In this document: positions 26,550-35,168 of the stretch, piece by piece
How the letters are laid out: each line of letters begins with the position of its first letter
Numbering within the stretch: the stretch's first letter is position 1
From: JBNKFV01 sp050289485
GTDB lineage: Bacteria; Pseudomonadota; Gammaproteobacteria; Pseudomonadales; Cellvibrionaceae
DNA: 58,855 nt
Direction of reading: 5' to 3'
NCBI GenBank assembly: GCA_050289485.1
Contig: JBNKFV010000019.1
Span: 1-58,855 of the forward strand
The notes under the pieces: model-generated
Database searches by the model: none
Seen by the model: the letters and a program-made list of their open reading frames with translations, nothing else
What the model was told of the DNA's origin: nothing
Made by a program: the position numbers and the translations under genes

Positions 26550-28358
26550 GTGATCGAGAACTTAAGAAACATCGCCATTATTGCCCACGTTGACCACGGC
26601 AAAACCACCCTTGTTGATAAATTGCTGGGCCAGTCTGGTACGCTCGACCGCCGTGACGAGGGCGCGGAACGTATCATGGACTCCAACGACCAGGAGCGTG
26701 AGCGCGGCATTACTATTCTTGCCAAAAACACGGCGATTCGCTGGAACGACTACCGTATCAATATCGTTGATACCCCAGGGCACGCCGACTTCGGTGGCGA
26801 GGTAGAGCGTGTGCTGTCGATGGTGGACTCTGTCCTGCTGCTGGTGGATGCGGTTGATGGGCCTATGCCGCAAACCCGGTTTGTGACCTCAAAAGCCTTT
26901 GAGAAGGGGCTGAATCCGATTGTAGTGATCAATAAAATCGACCGCCCTGGTGCGCGCCCGGATTGGGTGATGGATCAGGTGTTTGACCTGTTCGACCGCT
27001 TGGGCGCCACTGATGAGCAACTCGACTTCCCGGTGATTTATGCCTCTGCGATCAATGGTATTGCTGGTTTGGACCCAGACGAGATGGCAGAAGACATGAC
27101 GCCGCTGTTTGAGATGATCGTTGAGAAAGTATCGCCACCCGCGGTTGAGGTCGACGCACCCTTCCAAATGCAGATCTCAGCTCTGGACTACAACAGCTAC
27201 GTGGGCGTTATTGGGGTGGGCCGTATCAAACGTGGTTCATTGCGCCCAAATCAGCAGGTAATCGTGGTGGATCACGAGGGTGGTCGCCGCAAAGGCAAGG
27301 TGCTGCAGGTGATGGGCTATCATGGCCTGGAGCGTGTGGATACTGCCGAAGCCACGGCGGGCGACATTGTGTGTATTACCGGTATCGACGGCTTGGGGAT
27401 TTCCGACACGCTGTGTGACCCTAATAATGTGGAAGCGCTGCCAGCACTGACGGTAGATGAACCTACGGTAAGCATGACGTTCCAGGTAAACGATTCGCCG
27501 TTTGCCGGTAAAGAGGGCAAGTTTGTTACCTCACGTAATATCAAAGAGCGTTTGGATCAGGAGCTGATTCACAACGTGGCCCTGCGTGTTGTGCAAGGTG
27601 ATAGCGCCGATAAATTTATTGTATCGGGTCGCGGTGAGCTGCACTTGTCGGTATTGATCGAAAACATGCGTCGCGAAGGCTTTGAGCTGGGGGTGTCACG
27701 CCCAGAGGTTATTCAGAAAGAAGTAAACGGTGAAATTCATGAGCCGTTTGAACAAGTTGTCATTGATGTTGAAGAGCAACATCAGGGCTCCATCATGGAA
27801 GAGCTTGGCTTGCGTAAAGCGGAAATGACCAATATGGAACCAGATGGCAAAGGTCGCGTAAAGCTGGAGTTCCTGGTGCCATCGCGTGGTTTGATTGGTT
27901 TCCGCGGCCTGTTTTTAACCCTTACCTCGGGCTCCGGCATTATGACCAGTATTTTTGACCACTACGGCCCGGTAAAAGACGGTGACGTAGCTAAGCGCCA
28001 GAACGGTGTGTTGGTCAGTATGGTGAAGGGTAAAACACTGGCTTATGCACTGTACAGTTTGCAAGATCGCGGTCGTTTGTTCCTGGGCCACGGTGTTGAT
28101 GTATACGAAGGTCAGGTGATTGGTATTCACTCGCGCTCTAACGATCTAGTGGTTAACCCCACTAAAGCCAAGCAGCTAACCAATGTTCGTGCTGCTGGTA
28201 CCGACGAAGCGTTGACGCTGTCGCCACCGATTCGCCACACCTTGGAGCAAGCGCTGGAGTTTATTGAAGACGACGAGCTTGTGGAGGTCACACCGCAGAG
28301 TATTCGCATTCGTAAAAAACTGCTCTCGGAAAATGAGCGTAAGCGCGTGAAAAAATAA
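26550..28358 (+). CDS. typA: translational GTPase TypA/BipA
   Basis: A 602-residue ribosome-binding GTPase. The G domain has G1 AHVDHGKTTLVDKLL, a switch region with RGITILAKN, G3 DTPGHADFGGEVER and G4 NKIDRPGARPD. Domain II is followed by EF-G-like domains III and V and the BipA C-terminal domain, ending SIRIRKKLLSENERKRVKK. The start is GTG, as in E. coli, giving MIENLRNIAIIAHVDHGKTT. It acts in 50S assembly and stress or cold growth. A degraded second copy of its last 21 codons and terminator lies 3.4 kb downstream (31738-31844). Confidence 0.97.
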   Translation: MIENLRNIAIIAHVDHGKTTLVDKLLGQSGTLDRRDEGAERIMDSNDQERERGITILAKNTAIRWNDYRINIVDTPGHADFGGEVERVLSMVDSVLLLVDAVDGPMPQTRFVTSKAFEKGLNPIVVINKIDRPGARPDWVMDQVFDLFDRLGATDEQLDFPVIYASAINGIAGLDPDEMAEDMTPLFEMIVEKVSPPAVEVDAPFQMQISALDYNSYVGVIGVGRIKRGSLRPNQQVIVVDHEGGRRKGKVLQVMGYHGLERVDTAEATAGDIVCITGIDGLGISDTLCDPNNVEALPALTVDEPTVSMTFQVNDSPFAGKEGKFVTSRNIKERLDQELIHNVALRVVQGDSADKFIVSGRGELHLSVLIENMRREGFELGVSRPEVIQKEVNGEIHEPFEQVVIDVEEQHQGSIMEELGLRKAEMTNMEPDGKGRVKLEFLVPSRGLIGFRGLFLTLTSGSGIMTSIFDHYGPVKDGDVAKRQNGVLVSMVKGKTLAYALYSLQDRGRLFLGHGVDVYEGQVIGIHSRSNDLVVNPTKAKQLTNVRAAGTDEALTLSPPIRHTLEQALEFIEDDELVEVTPQSIRIRKKLLSENERKRVKK

Positions 28359-28373
28359 GTCCCGCTTCGAAGC

Positions 28374-28403
28374 AAAAAAACGCATCACATGATGCGTTTT
28401 TTT
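28374..28403 (+). terminator. typA terminator
   Basis: AAAAAAACGCATCA pairs with TGATGCGTTTTTTT around CA. It works in both directions, so it can also end the minus-strand monooxygenase operon. Confidence 0.92.
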
Positions 28404-28431
28404 ATGCGCGGAGTTACTGTGTATACAGAAG

Positions 28432-28620
28432 TCAGTCTGCTGCAGCAATATGCATGGCTTGTTGCAGTACCTTGGTATCACCAATATGGTTGGCCAGCAG
28501 TAAAATCAATTTGGCGTTAATCAATTGAACTTCGCTGTCTGACTTGTCCCTTTGCATATCAATGAGTTGCTCGTAAAAGTCGTCAGGGTTTTTCAGATTA
28601 GGTTGGGTATTCAATGGCAT
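28432..28620 (-). CDS. DUF2783 small protein
   Basis: A 62-residue protein that matches the DUF2783 pattern: NPDDFYEQLIDMQR near the start, then LINAKLILLLANHIGD. The ATG at 28620 has a GGAGG site in GAGGAGGCCC. It lies 11 bases after the stop of the flavin monooxygenase gene. DUF2783 proteins are typically encoded beside such FAD monooxygenases in aromatic-catabolism operons; their role is not known. Confidence 0.82.
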   Translation of the reverse strand: MPLNTQPNLKNPDDFYEQLIDMQRDKSDSEVQLINAKLILLLANHIGDTKVLQQAMHIAAAD

Positions 28621-28631
28621 GATGGGCCTCC

Positions 28632-30245
28632 TCAGTGCTGACAAGTAGTTTTGGCAATGGCGTTTTTAATGTTGTCGACATCAAATGTGCGCCAGCGTGC
28701 GGCCACATGCTGGTCTGGGCGAAGTAAGTAAACTGTGCCGGGCTTGCCGTCATAGCGCTCGGTTAACAAACCGTCTTGGTCTTCGATATCGCGGCCTACT
28801 ACGGTAATTTTTGCTTCAATGCCACCTTGAGAAACGCTGTCCATTTGTGGCGCGTCACCAAACACCAGAAGGTCAAAATGTCCGCCAATATGGTTTAGTA
28901 ACCAGGAGCTTTTGCCGTCTTTTACCACGGGCGCATCTGCACAGTTGGTACCCGGTACCATGTTACCGTTGAAGGTATCCTGGTCGGGTGTATTCAGGCT
29001 TGAGTGGGTATAGGGTGTTGGCGTAGACAATCGGCCACTGTTGACGAGTGGGCGAGCGAATTCACAAGTCTCGGCAAGCTTTAATACGGCGTCGCGAAAA
29101 TAGCGGCTGCTGGCACTTTTTGGTGTAATGAAATCGGTTGATCGCGTTGAATTTTTCAAGTTGTCATCAGCAGCAAATACGCGTTCTTCTGAATAGGTGT
29201 CGAGCAATTCGACAGGGGCTTTGCCGTCCAGTACCAGCTTGAGTTTCCAGCTGAGGTTGTCGATATCCTGTACCCCGGTATTTGCGCCACGGGCACCAAA
29301 CGGAGATACCTGATGCGCAGCGTCGCCGGCAAAAAGTACTCTGCCGTAACGGAATTTATCCATGCGACGGCAGGCAAACTGGTACACGGATACCCACTCA
29401 AGTTCGAAGTCGGCATCCTCGCCTAGCATTTGTTTGAGCAGCGGAATAACAAATTCAGGCTTCTTCGATTCTTCTTGATCGGCGTCCCAGCCCAGTTGGA
29501 AATCGATTCGCCATACGTCGTCAGACTGCTTATGCAGCAATGCCGACTGGTTTTTGTGGAACACAGGATCAAACCAAAACCATCTTTCTGTTGGGAAATC
29601 GTTTTTCATAACGACATCCGCAATCAAAAAGCGGTCTTGGAAAAAGTGGCCGGAAAATTCGCCATTGACCATTTTTCGTGTGTCGCTATTGGCACCATCA
29701 CAGGCAATAACCCAGTCGGCTTCCATTTTGAAAATACCGTCGGGGGTTTCAACAATTAGGGTGGCATAATCGTCGTGTTGGGTCAGGCTGAGCAGTTTGT
29801 GTTTCCAGCGCAGGTCGATATTGCTTTGGCGCCCACACTCATCAACCATGTATTCTTCGAGATAATACTGCTGAAGGTTAATCATGGCTGGCATCTTGTG
29901 GCCAGCCTCTGGCAGCAGATCAAATTCGTAGGCGAGTTTTTCCTGGAAAAACACTTTGCCTAATTTCCAGCTGATACCTTTTTCAACCATGGGTGCGGCA
30001 ACGCCAAGGCGATCCCAGATTTCCAGAGGGCGTTTCGCGTAACATACGGCGCGCGAACCTATACTAACGGTGTTGTTATCATCCAGCACAACACAGGGAA
30101 TATTCTGCGCGGCGCAGTCAAGTGCGGCGGTTAGTCCTATCGGGCCAGCCCCGATAATAACGACGGGATGGCGCTTTACTTCGCCGGCTTTTTGTTCTGG
30201 CGACTGCACGTAATCAAAGGTTGGGTAAGCGTATGTTTGTAGCAT
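28632..30245 (-). CDS. FAD-dependent aromatic-ring monooxygenase (MhpA-like)
   Basis: A 537-residue class A flavoprotein hydroxylase. The N-terminal FAD fold has VVIIGAGPIGLTAALDC. The middle DG motif is WVIACDGANSDTRK. The GD motif is RVLFAGDAAHQVSPFGARGA. A C-terminal thioredoxin-like domain (about 410-530) follows, as in 3-(3-hydroxyphenyl)propionate and phenol hydroxylases. The ATG at 30245 follows an AGGAG site; the frame is open further but would run into the VOC gene. Order on the minus strand: VOC protein, 38-base gap, this gene, DUF2783. With a divergent MarR gene this forms an aromatic-compound cassette. The exact substrate is not evident. Confidence 0.9.
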   Translation of the reverse strand: MLQTYAYPTFDYVQSPEQKAGEVKRHPVVIIGAGPIGLTAALDCAAQNIPCVVLDDNNTVSIGSRAVCYAKRPLEIWDRLGVAAPMVEKGISWKLGKVFFQEKLAYEFDLLPEAGHKMPAMINLQQYYLEEYMVDECGRQSNIDLRWKHKLLSLTQHDDYATLIVETPDGIFKMEADWVIACDGANSDTRKMVNGEFSGHFFQDRFLIADVVMKNDFPTERWFWFDPVFHKNQSALLHKQSDDVWRIDFQLGWDADQEESKKPEFVIPLLKQMLGEDADFELEWVSVYQFACRRMDKFRYGRVLFAGDAAHQVSPFGARGANTGVQDIDNLSWKLKLVLDGKAPVELLDTYSEERVFAADDNLKNSTRSTDFITPKSASSRYFRDAVLKLAETCEFARPLVNSGRLSTPTPYTHSSLNTPDQDTFNGNMVPGTNCADAPVVKDGKSSWLLNHIGGHFDLLVFGDAPQMDSVSQGGIEAKITVVGRDIEDQDGLLTERYDGKPGTVYLLRPDQHVAARWRTFDVDNIKNAIAKTTCQH

Positions 30246-30283
30246 GCGGTAGCTCCTGTTTTTATTTGTAGTGGGCGGGTAAG

Positions 30284-30820
30284 TTAGTGGCTGAACTCTT
30301 CCTGATGCAGCCAAGCCGCTTGCTTGAGAGTGGTTTTGTGTTGGCTCCATTCGTTGAGCATTTCATCGGCCATGCCATTTAGGCGTTCAATTTGACCAGG
30401 TTTATCGGTGCGTACGGTGAGTTCGAGTCGATGACCGTTGGGGTCAAAAAAGTAAATCGACTTGATGATTTCGTGGTTGGTGGGGCCTACGACGCTGATG
30501 CCTTTGGCCTCCAGTTCTGCTTTGGCTTCCAGTAGCTCTTCTTCAGTTTCGAGTTCCAGGGCAATATGCTGCACCCATTCTGGGGTATTGGGGTCTTTGC
30601 CCATTTCCGGGGAGTTGGGTAGCTCGAAAAAAGCCAGAATATTGCCGTTACCTGCATCCATAAATAGATGCATATAGGGATCAGGCTCCTTGGTTGAGGG
30701 TACTCTGTCTTCAGAGATTGCCAGAATGAAGTTCATATTGAGATTGTCGCGGTAAAAATCGACGGTTTCTTTCGCATCTTTGCATCGATAGGCGACATGA
30801 TGGATTTGTTTGATATTCAT
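30284..30820 (-). CDS. VOC-family (glyoxalase / extradiol dioxygenase-like) protein
   Basis: A 178-residue vicinal-oxygen-chelate protein with two beta-alpha-beta-beta-beta modules. Likely metal ligands are the histidine of QIHHVAYRCKDA, the histidine of WVQHIALELE and the glutamate of NGHRLELTVRT. The first module has the DFYRDNLNMNF pattern. It is first in the operon with the FAD monooxygenase and DUF2783 gene, which points to action on a hydroxylated aromatic or its ring-cleavage product. Whether it is a dioxygenase, hydrolase or isomerase cannot be told. Confidence 0.85.
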   Translation of the reverse strand: MNIKQIHHVAYRCKDAKETVDFYRDNLNMNFILAISEDRVPSTKEPDPYMHLFMDAGNGNILAFFELPNSPEMGKDPNTPEWVQHIALELETEEELLEAKAELEAKGISVVGPTNHEIIKSIYFFDPNGHRLELTVRTDKPGQIERLNGMADEMLNEWSQHKTTLKQAAWLHQEEFSH

Positions 30821-31173
30821 GGTTGCTCCTGGGATTTTTAATTAATTAGTTTTATTTGAAATCGATATTGCTCTCAAATGAGAATAAATTGAAGGTTTTT
30901 TGGTCGGATATCGGTGAAAAGCGGCTATTTCTTGATCTATGTCAAGAAAATATGGGGTTTTGGGGTGAGAATTGACGTGCTTTGATAGGTTTTGATTGCG
31001 AAGCGACAAATTTAAGGTTGAAATCATGCCAGTATGATTTCATTTGAAACAAAATGTAGGCCGGCGCGGTGTTGTTTGCAATTGTTGTAGCCAGTCCGCA
31101 ATAGGCCGTATGGCGACCTGAGCAAGACCAGCGTCATCCACTGAAATGCTTCAGTATTAAAGAGGGGGGAGAG
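30821..31173. other. divergent control region of the monooxygenase operon and marR gene
   Basis: 353 bp without a gene. It is AT-rich near the VOC gene and holds the palindrome at 31020-31041. Both promoters should lie here. Confidence 0.6.
31020..31041. promoter_or_regulatory. candidate MarR-type operator
   Basis: GAAATCAT-GCCAGT-ATGATTTC is a perfect 8-bp dyad with a 6-base centre, between the divergent marR-type gene and the VOC/monooxygenase operon. Its size and place suit a MarR dimer. This is inference from symmetry and location. Confidence 0.5.
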
Positions 31174-31677
31174 GTGATTCAGTTTTCAGGTGTAGAAGTA
31201 GTACTAAATCAATTTATTCCTTACCGAGTTGTGAATCTTGCTCGCCGGATGAGTGATTCATGTGCGGAAAGCTACCGCGAAGAGTTCGATATTTCAGCGC
31301 CAGAATGGCGTGTGCTTGCGCACCTGGCTGAAGTGGAAGAGCAAAACTCTCGGGATATTGGAGACATTGCGGTTATGAATAAATCTAAGGTGTCGCGTGC
31401 TGTCAATGCATTGTTTGGTCGTGGCTTACTGGCGAAGCGAAAAGATGCGGATGATCAGCGGGTAACGTATCTGTCGTTAACAGACTCTGGTCGCGCCCTT
31501 TATCAGGCCATTGCCTTGCGTGCGCTGGATTGGGAAAAACAGTTGATCAGTGCATTGGATGCGCATGAATACCGCGATTTTATGAGAGTACTAACCAAGC
31601 TCGATAGCCGGCTGACTGAAATGGGTGTGGCAGGCAGAAATGAGGGGGCGATGGAGGATCTTGAGACCGCATCATAA
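31174..31677 (+). CDS. MarR-family transcriptional regulator
   Basis: A 167-residue regulator with a GTG start preceded by a strong AGAGGGGGGAGAG site. The winged-HTH domain (about 38-110) includes SAPEWRVLAHLAEVEEQNSR, VMNKSKVSRAVNALFGRGLL and the wing RKDADDQRVTYLSLTDSG. It is divergent from the VOC/FAD-monooxygenase/DUF2783 operon and is presumably its aromatic-responsive repressor, probably acting at the palindrome 31020-31041. The last 20 residues are outside the usual domain. Confidence 0.9.
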   Translation: MIQFSGVEVVLNQFIPYRVVNLARRMSDSCAESYREEFDISAPEWRVLAHLAEVEEQNSRDIGDIAVMNKSKVSRAVNALFGRGLLAKRKDADDQRVTYLSLTDSGRALYQAIALRALDWEKQLISALDAHEYRDFMRVLTKLDSRLTEMGVAGRNEGAMEDLETAS

Positions 31678-31737
31678 CGTTGGATCATCTTGAATGGTGT
31701 ACAAGCTCTTCATGCTTGTTGTCGCATTTGTGTGGTG

Positions 31738-31800
31738 AGAGCATTCGTATTCGTAAAAAACTGCCGCAGGAAAACGAGCATAATCGCGCGAAAAAATAAG
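31738..31800 (+). pseudogene. degraded duplicate of the typA 3' end
   Basis: In one frame this encodes ESIRIRKKLPQENEHNRAKK and a stop, which parallels the last residues of TypA (QSIRIRKKLLSENERKRVKK). By eye about 53 of 63 bases agree with typA 28297-28358. It is followed, as in typA, by a terminator with the same GCATCA/TGATGC core. Similarity stops abruptly upstream of 31738. It has no start codon and cannot be a gene; it is a relic of a second typA 3' end. Confidence 0.85.
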
Positions 31801-31814
31801 TTAATTTGCTTGAG

Positions 31815-31844
31815 AAAAATGCATCATTTGATGCGTTTTTTTTT
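31815..31844 (+). terminator. terminator copy behind the typA relic
   Basis: AAAAA-T-GCATCA / TGATGC-G-TTTTT plus additional T. Its core stem equals that of the typA terminator. It now serves the marR-type gene. Confidence 0.85.
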
Positions 31845-32006
31845 GCCTGTTTTGGGTCTACGTAAAAGCTGCCGTTGGTATGAGAGTTGCGCATGCCTCA
31901 GATAATGTGCAGTGGTTGTGAGCTGCCGGTAGGGCATAGGTTACCTGTGTGCCGATGATATCGTGATAGGTGGCGTAGAGTCAGTATAGCCAGGGGCTGG
32001 TAGACC

Positions 32007-32489
32007 TCAAGTGCTTGCTTTTACTCGATAGAGCAGTGCATAGAGCACCGGCACAACACCTAGCGTTAAAACGGTTGAAAATAACAGCCCGGCCATAATA
32101 GCAATCGCCATGGGTTGCCACATGTCGCCGCCACCGAAATACAGCGGCAGCATACCCAGTATGGTAGTGGCGGTGGTTACCAGTATTGGCCGTAACCGCT
32201 GCTGTGATGCTTCCAGAATGGCCTCGTCGGGCGGCAGCTGATTATCCTCTTGCTCAATTTTAATGCGCTCGAGCAGCACGATGGCATTGTTAATGACAAT
32301 GCCCGAGAGTGAGACAATGCCCGAGAGTGAGACAATGCCTAGCAAAGTCATAAACCCAAATACCGAGTTGCCTGCCAGCAAACCAAAAATCACGCCGATA
32401 ATGCCGAGCGGTATCGTGCTTTTTTGTGGGTGGCTGGGGTGGGTTGCCGCATATTCTGCCATCGCCCTATGGGTATATGGTGGAATCAT
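32007..32489 (-). pseudogene. remnant of an RND efflux pump, C-terminal part
   Basis: About 140 codons match the end of RND (AcrB-type) transporters: GVIFGLLAGNSVFGFMTLLG, VINNAIVLLERIKIEQ, RLRPILVTTATTILGMLPL and GLLFSTVLTLGVVPVLYALL. A full pump has over 1000 residues; the rest is missing, and the first 20 or so codons of this frame do not look like the family. An 18-base tandem duplication repeats the six residues VSLSGI inside the normally invariant helix before VINNAIV. There is no ribosome site. I read it as a dead fragment. Confidence 0.85.
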
Positions 32490-32910
32490 CTATTGGCCTC
32501 TTTGCGTCATTTTGGTGCGCGCATGTGTTTATTTGATGTGTTCGCCATCAGATTGGTTATAAGGTGTCCGTTTTGGTGTTTTTTGCGCGTAGATGACCTA
32601 TATATTAAAGGCCAATACTTGTAGTTAGTAAATGTTAATGATTATTGTTACTATTTTTAGGTGGCGATATTTTCTTGTGATCGGCAGAAAATGCCAAATT
32701 TGCATTGTGGTTAAAATTTTTCGCTGCCTTCGCTTTGAAATTCGAGCCATTATTTAAAATGCATAGGTATAGACTCAATTAAGAACGAACAAGAAAAATT
32801 GCCTTTGTAATATTGTCGTGAGTAGGGAATCGGCAAGCGCGCCAAAAAGAAGCATGCACAAAGGCGAATCCGACCTACAACTAAGTAAACGTTCTATCGG
32901 GAGAGTCGTT
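32490..32910 (+). other. 421-bp leader region before the siderophore-type receptor
   Basis: AT-rich with no gene. It contains the Fur-like box at 32633-32647. An in-frame GTG (32818) would extend the receptor by 31 residues, but the extension is hydrophilic and unlike a signal peptide. Confidence 0.6.
32633..32647 (+). promoter_or_regulatory. putative Fur box
   Basis: TGTTAATGATTATTG matches the 7-1-7 Fur consensus TGATAAT-N-ATTATCA at 11 of 14 defined positions. It lies 264 bases upstream of a siderophore-type receptor gene, in keeping with iron repression. Visual match only. Confidence 0.5.
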
Positions 32911-35067
32911 ATGAGTAAACACCAATATTTTAGTCGCAAGCTACTGGCCAGTGCTGTATTGCTGACAGCAGCGAATGTTCCATTTGCCGTTGCTCAAGGA
33001 GGGCTTGGAGAGCTTGAAGAAGTTACGGTATTCGCGCAAAAAATTCCTTATCGCGGTGATGTGCCGTTAGAGTCGCTGCCACAACAGGTACAAGTGCTCT
33101 CCAGTGACCTGCTGGTACAGACGGGGAAAATTGAATTTCAAAATGCACTGGATCTCGCAGGTGGTATTGCCAGACAAAACAGTTTCGGTGGCCTGTGGGA
33201 CAGCTTCGCCATTCGTGGTTTTGCCGGTGATGAAAACCTGCCTTCCGGTTACCTGATTAATGGTTTCAGCGGTGGCCGTGGTTTTAGCGGTAACCGCGAC
33301 ACGTCTAATGTCGAGACCATCGAAGTATTGAAGGGCCCTGGCTCAGCGCTTTACGGCCGTGGTGAGCCTGGCGGTACGATTAACGTAATCACCAAGAAAC
33401 CTCAGTTTGCGCAAGAAGGTTATATCAAGGCACAAGTGGGGCGTTACGATATGTATCGTTTGGAAGGTGACTACACCAATGCACTGACAGAATCCGTTGC
33501 TTTCCGTATTAACGGTTCATACAAAGATTCAGAAAGTTTCCGTGATACGGTTGAAATGGAAAAAACGACATTGACACCGTCTTTCCTCTTTTTGATATCT
33601 GATAAAACATCCCTTAATTACGAGTTGGAATATCTGAATCAAGAAGCCCCATTTGATCGCGGTATCGTTGCGATTGATGGTGATCCTGAAGTAGTTTCTA
33701 TTTCTAATTTTTATGGTGAGCCTGGTGATGGCCCTATCGAAATTAAGGCTCTGGGCCATCAATTTCTGTTGCAACATGATTTAAATAGTGACTGGTCGAT
33801 TTTGGCTGGTTTTGGTTACCGTGAGTCGTCGTTCGAGGGTTTTTCCACCGAACCAGAATTATCGGGTGGTCGGCAGGTACTCACCCGCGCAAGTATTCAG
33901 GCCGATCTTGGGGTTGGGCCAAATGAGTTTTTAAATCGCCAACGCCGTTATCGAGACTATGATGCAGAAGATTTGTCTGGCCGCCTGGAAGTGACGGGTA
34001 CCTTTGATACCGGTAGCATGAAACATCACTTTCTAGCGGGTGTTGATGCCTACAATTACGAGTTGGATAGTCTGCAATTGCGTGGACGCGATAACTTCAA
34101 TGATTCGACCTATTTTGTCGATGTATACAATCCTGTGCACGGTGCAACTCGTGATGTGCCGAACACGATTACTAATCAAGTTGAAGAACAGAAAGCCTGG
34201 GGTGCCTATTTTCAAGATCAAATTGATTTATCTGAGCAGTGGAAAATGTTGCTGGGCTTGCGTTACGACGATTTTACGCAAGACATCGAATTTCGTGAGT
34301 CTGTTAAGGAGCCCAGTCATCAGTCGCCAACAGCTACGAGTCCCCGCTTTGGCCTGGTTTTTGAAGCGACTGAAAACCTATCTTTTTACGGGAGTTATGC
34401 CGAAGGGTTCCGCCCTAACAGTGGTGCGGGCTTTGGTGGTGTAGCCTTTGAACCGGAAGAAAGTAAATCATACGAACTGGGTATGAAGTGGGCATCGGCA
34501 AACGGTGGTGTAACGGGTACGTTAGCGCTGTTCAAAATGGAAAAGTCCAATATCGTAACAGCTGACCCGGTTAATTCTGGCTTTTCGGCAGCGTTGGGCG
34601 AAGCAGAAAGTAAAGGTGTTGAACTGGATATTTCTGGCAAGCTGACTGATACGTTGAGCCTAATGTTCAATTATGCTTACGTGGATGCAGAAACAACCAA
34701 CGAAGTGATCAATGCTGACTGGGGTGTTACTATTCCAGCGGGAAGCCCATTAATTAACATTCCTGAGAACAGTGCCAACCTGATGCTGACGCAGGCGTTT
34801 GAAATCGGCGGTTCGGCGGCTACCATTGGTGCATCAATTAACTATGTTGATGACCGCTTGGGTGAAACTATTGATCCCACTTACACCTTGCCGTCTTACA
34901 CGTTGTTGAATGTGTTTGGTTCTTACCAGGCCACCGAAAAGGTTAAGTTGAACTTGACCATCGACAACATTACCGACGAAAAGTACTACGTGAGCTCTTA
35001 TCACAAGTGGTGGACTACACCCGGTACGCCTGTTACCTACACCCTAGGTGTAACCTACAGTTTCTAG
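32911..35067 (+). CDS. TonB-dependent siderophore-type receptor
   Basis: A 718-residue outer-membrane receptor. The signal peptide (about 1-27) ends VPFAVAQ. The TonB box is EEVTVFAQ. The plug is of the siderophore type, with SFAIRGFAGDENLPSGYLIN and ETIEVLKGPGSALYGRGEPG. The barrel ends GVTYSF, with the C-terminal aromatic residue. The ATG at 32911 follows a GGGAGAG ribosome site. There is no STN domain. A Fur-like box upstream and a terminator downstream suggest a single iron-regulated gene. The siderophore itself is not predictable, and no biosynthesis genes are nearby. Confidence 0.92.
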   Translation: MSKHQYFSRKLLASAVLLTAANVPFAVAQGGLGELEEVTVFAQKIPYRGDVPLESLPQQVQVLSSDLLVQTGKIEFQNALDLAGGIARQNSFGGLWDSFAIRGFAGDENLPSGYLINGFSGGRGFSGNRDTSNVETIEVLKGPGSALYGRGEPGGTINVITKKPQFAQEGYIKAQVGRYDMYRLEGDYTNALTESVAFRINGSYKDSESFRDTVEMEKTTLTPSFLFLISDKTSLNYELEYLNQEAPFDRGIVAIDGDPEVVSISNFYGEPGDGPIEIKALGHQFLLQHDLNSDWSILAGFGYRESSFEGFSTEPELSGGRQVLTRASIQADLGVGPNEFLNRQRRYRDYDAEDLSGRLEVTGTFDTGSMKHHFLAGVDAYNYELDSLQLRGRDNFNDSTYFVDVYNPVHGATRDVPNTITNQVEEQKAWGAYFQDQIDLSEQWKMLLGLRYDDFTQDIEFRESVKEPSHQSPTATSPRFGLVFEATENLSFYGSYAEGFRPNSGAGFGGVAFEPEESKSYELGMKWASANGGVTGTLALFKMEKSNIVTADPVNSGFSAALGEAESKGVELDISGKLTDTLSLMFNYAYVDAETTNEVINADWGVTIPAGSPLINIPENSANLMLTQAFEIGGSAATIGASINYVDDRLGETIDPTYTLPSYTLLNVFGSYQATEKVKLNLTIDNITDEKYYVSSYHKWWTTPGTPVTYTLGVTYSF

Positions 35068-35102
35068 TATTGGCTGATACAGTAGAGTGTAGTTGCTAGA
35101 CA

Positions 35103-35125
35103 AGAGGGGCTTTGCCCCTCTTTTT
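35103..35125 (+). terminator. terminator of the siderophore-type receptor gene
   Basis: AGAGGGGC-TTT-GCCCCTCT followed by TTTT. Confidence 0.88.
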
Positions 35126-35168
35126 CCTTGCGATATAGCTAATCACTGTATTCTGGTGGTCTTATCAC

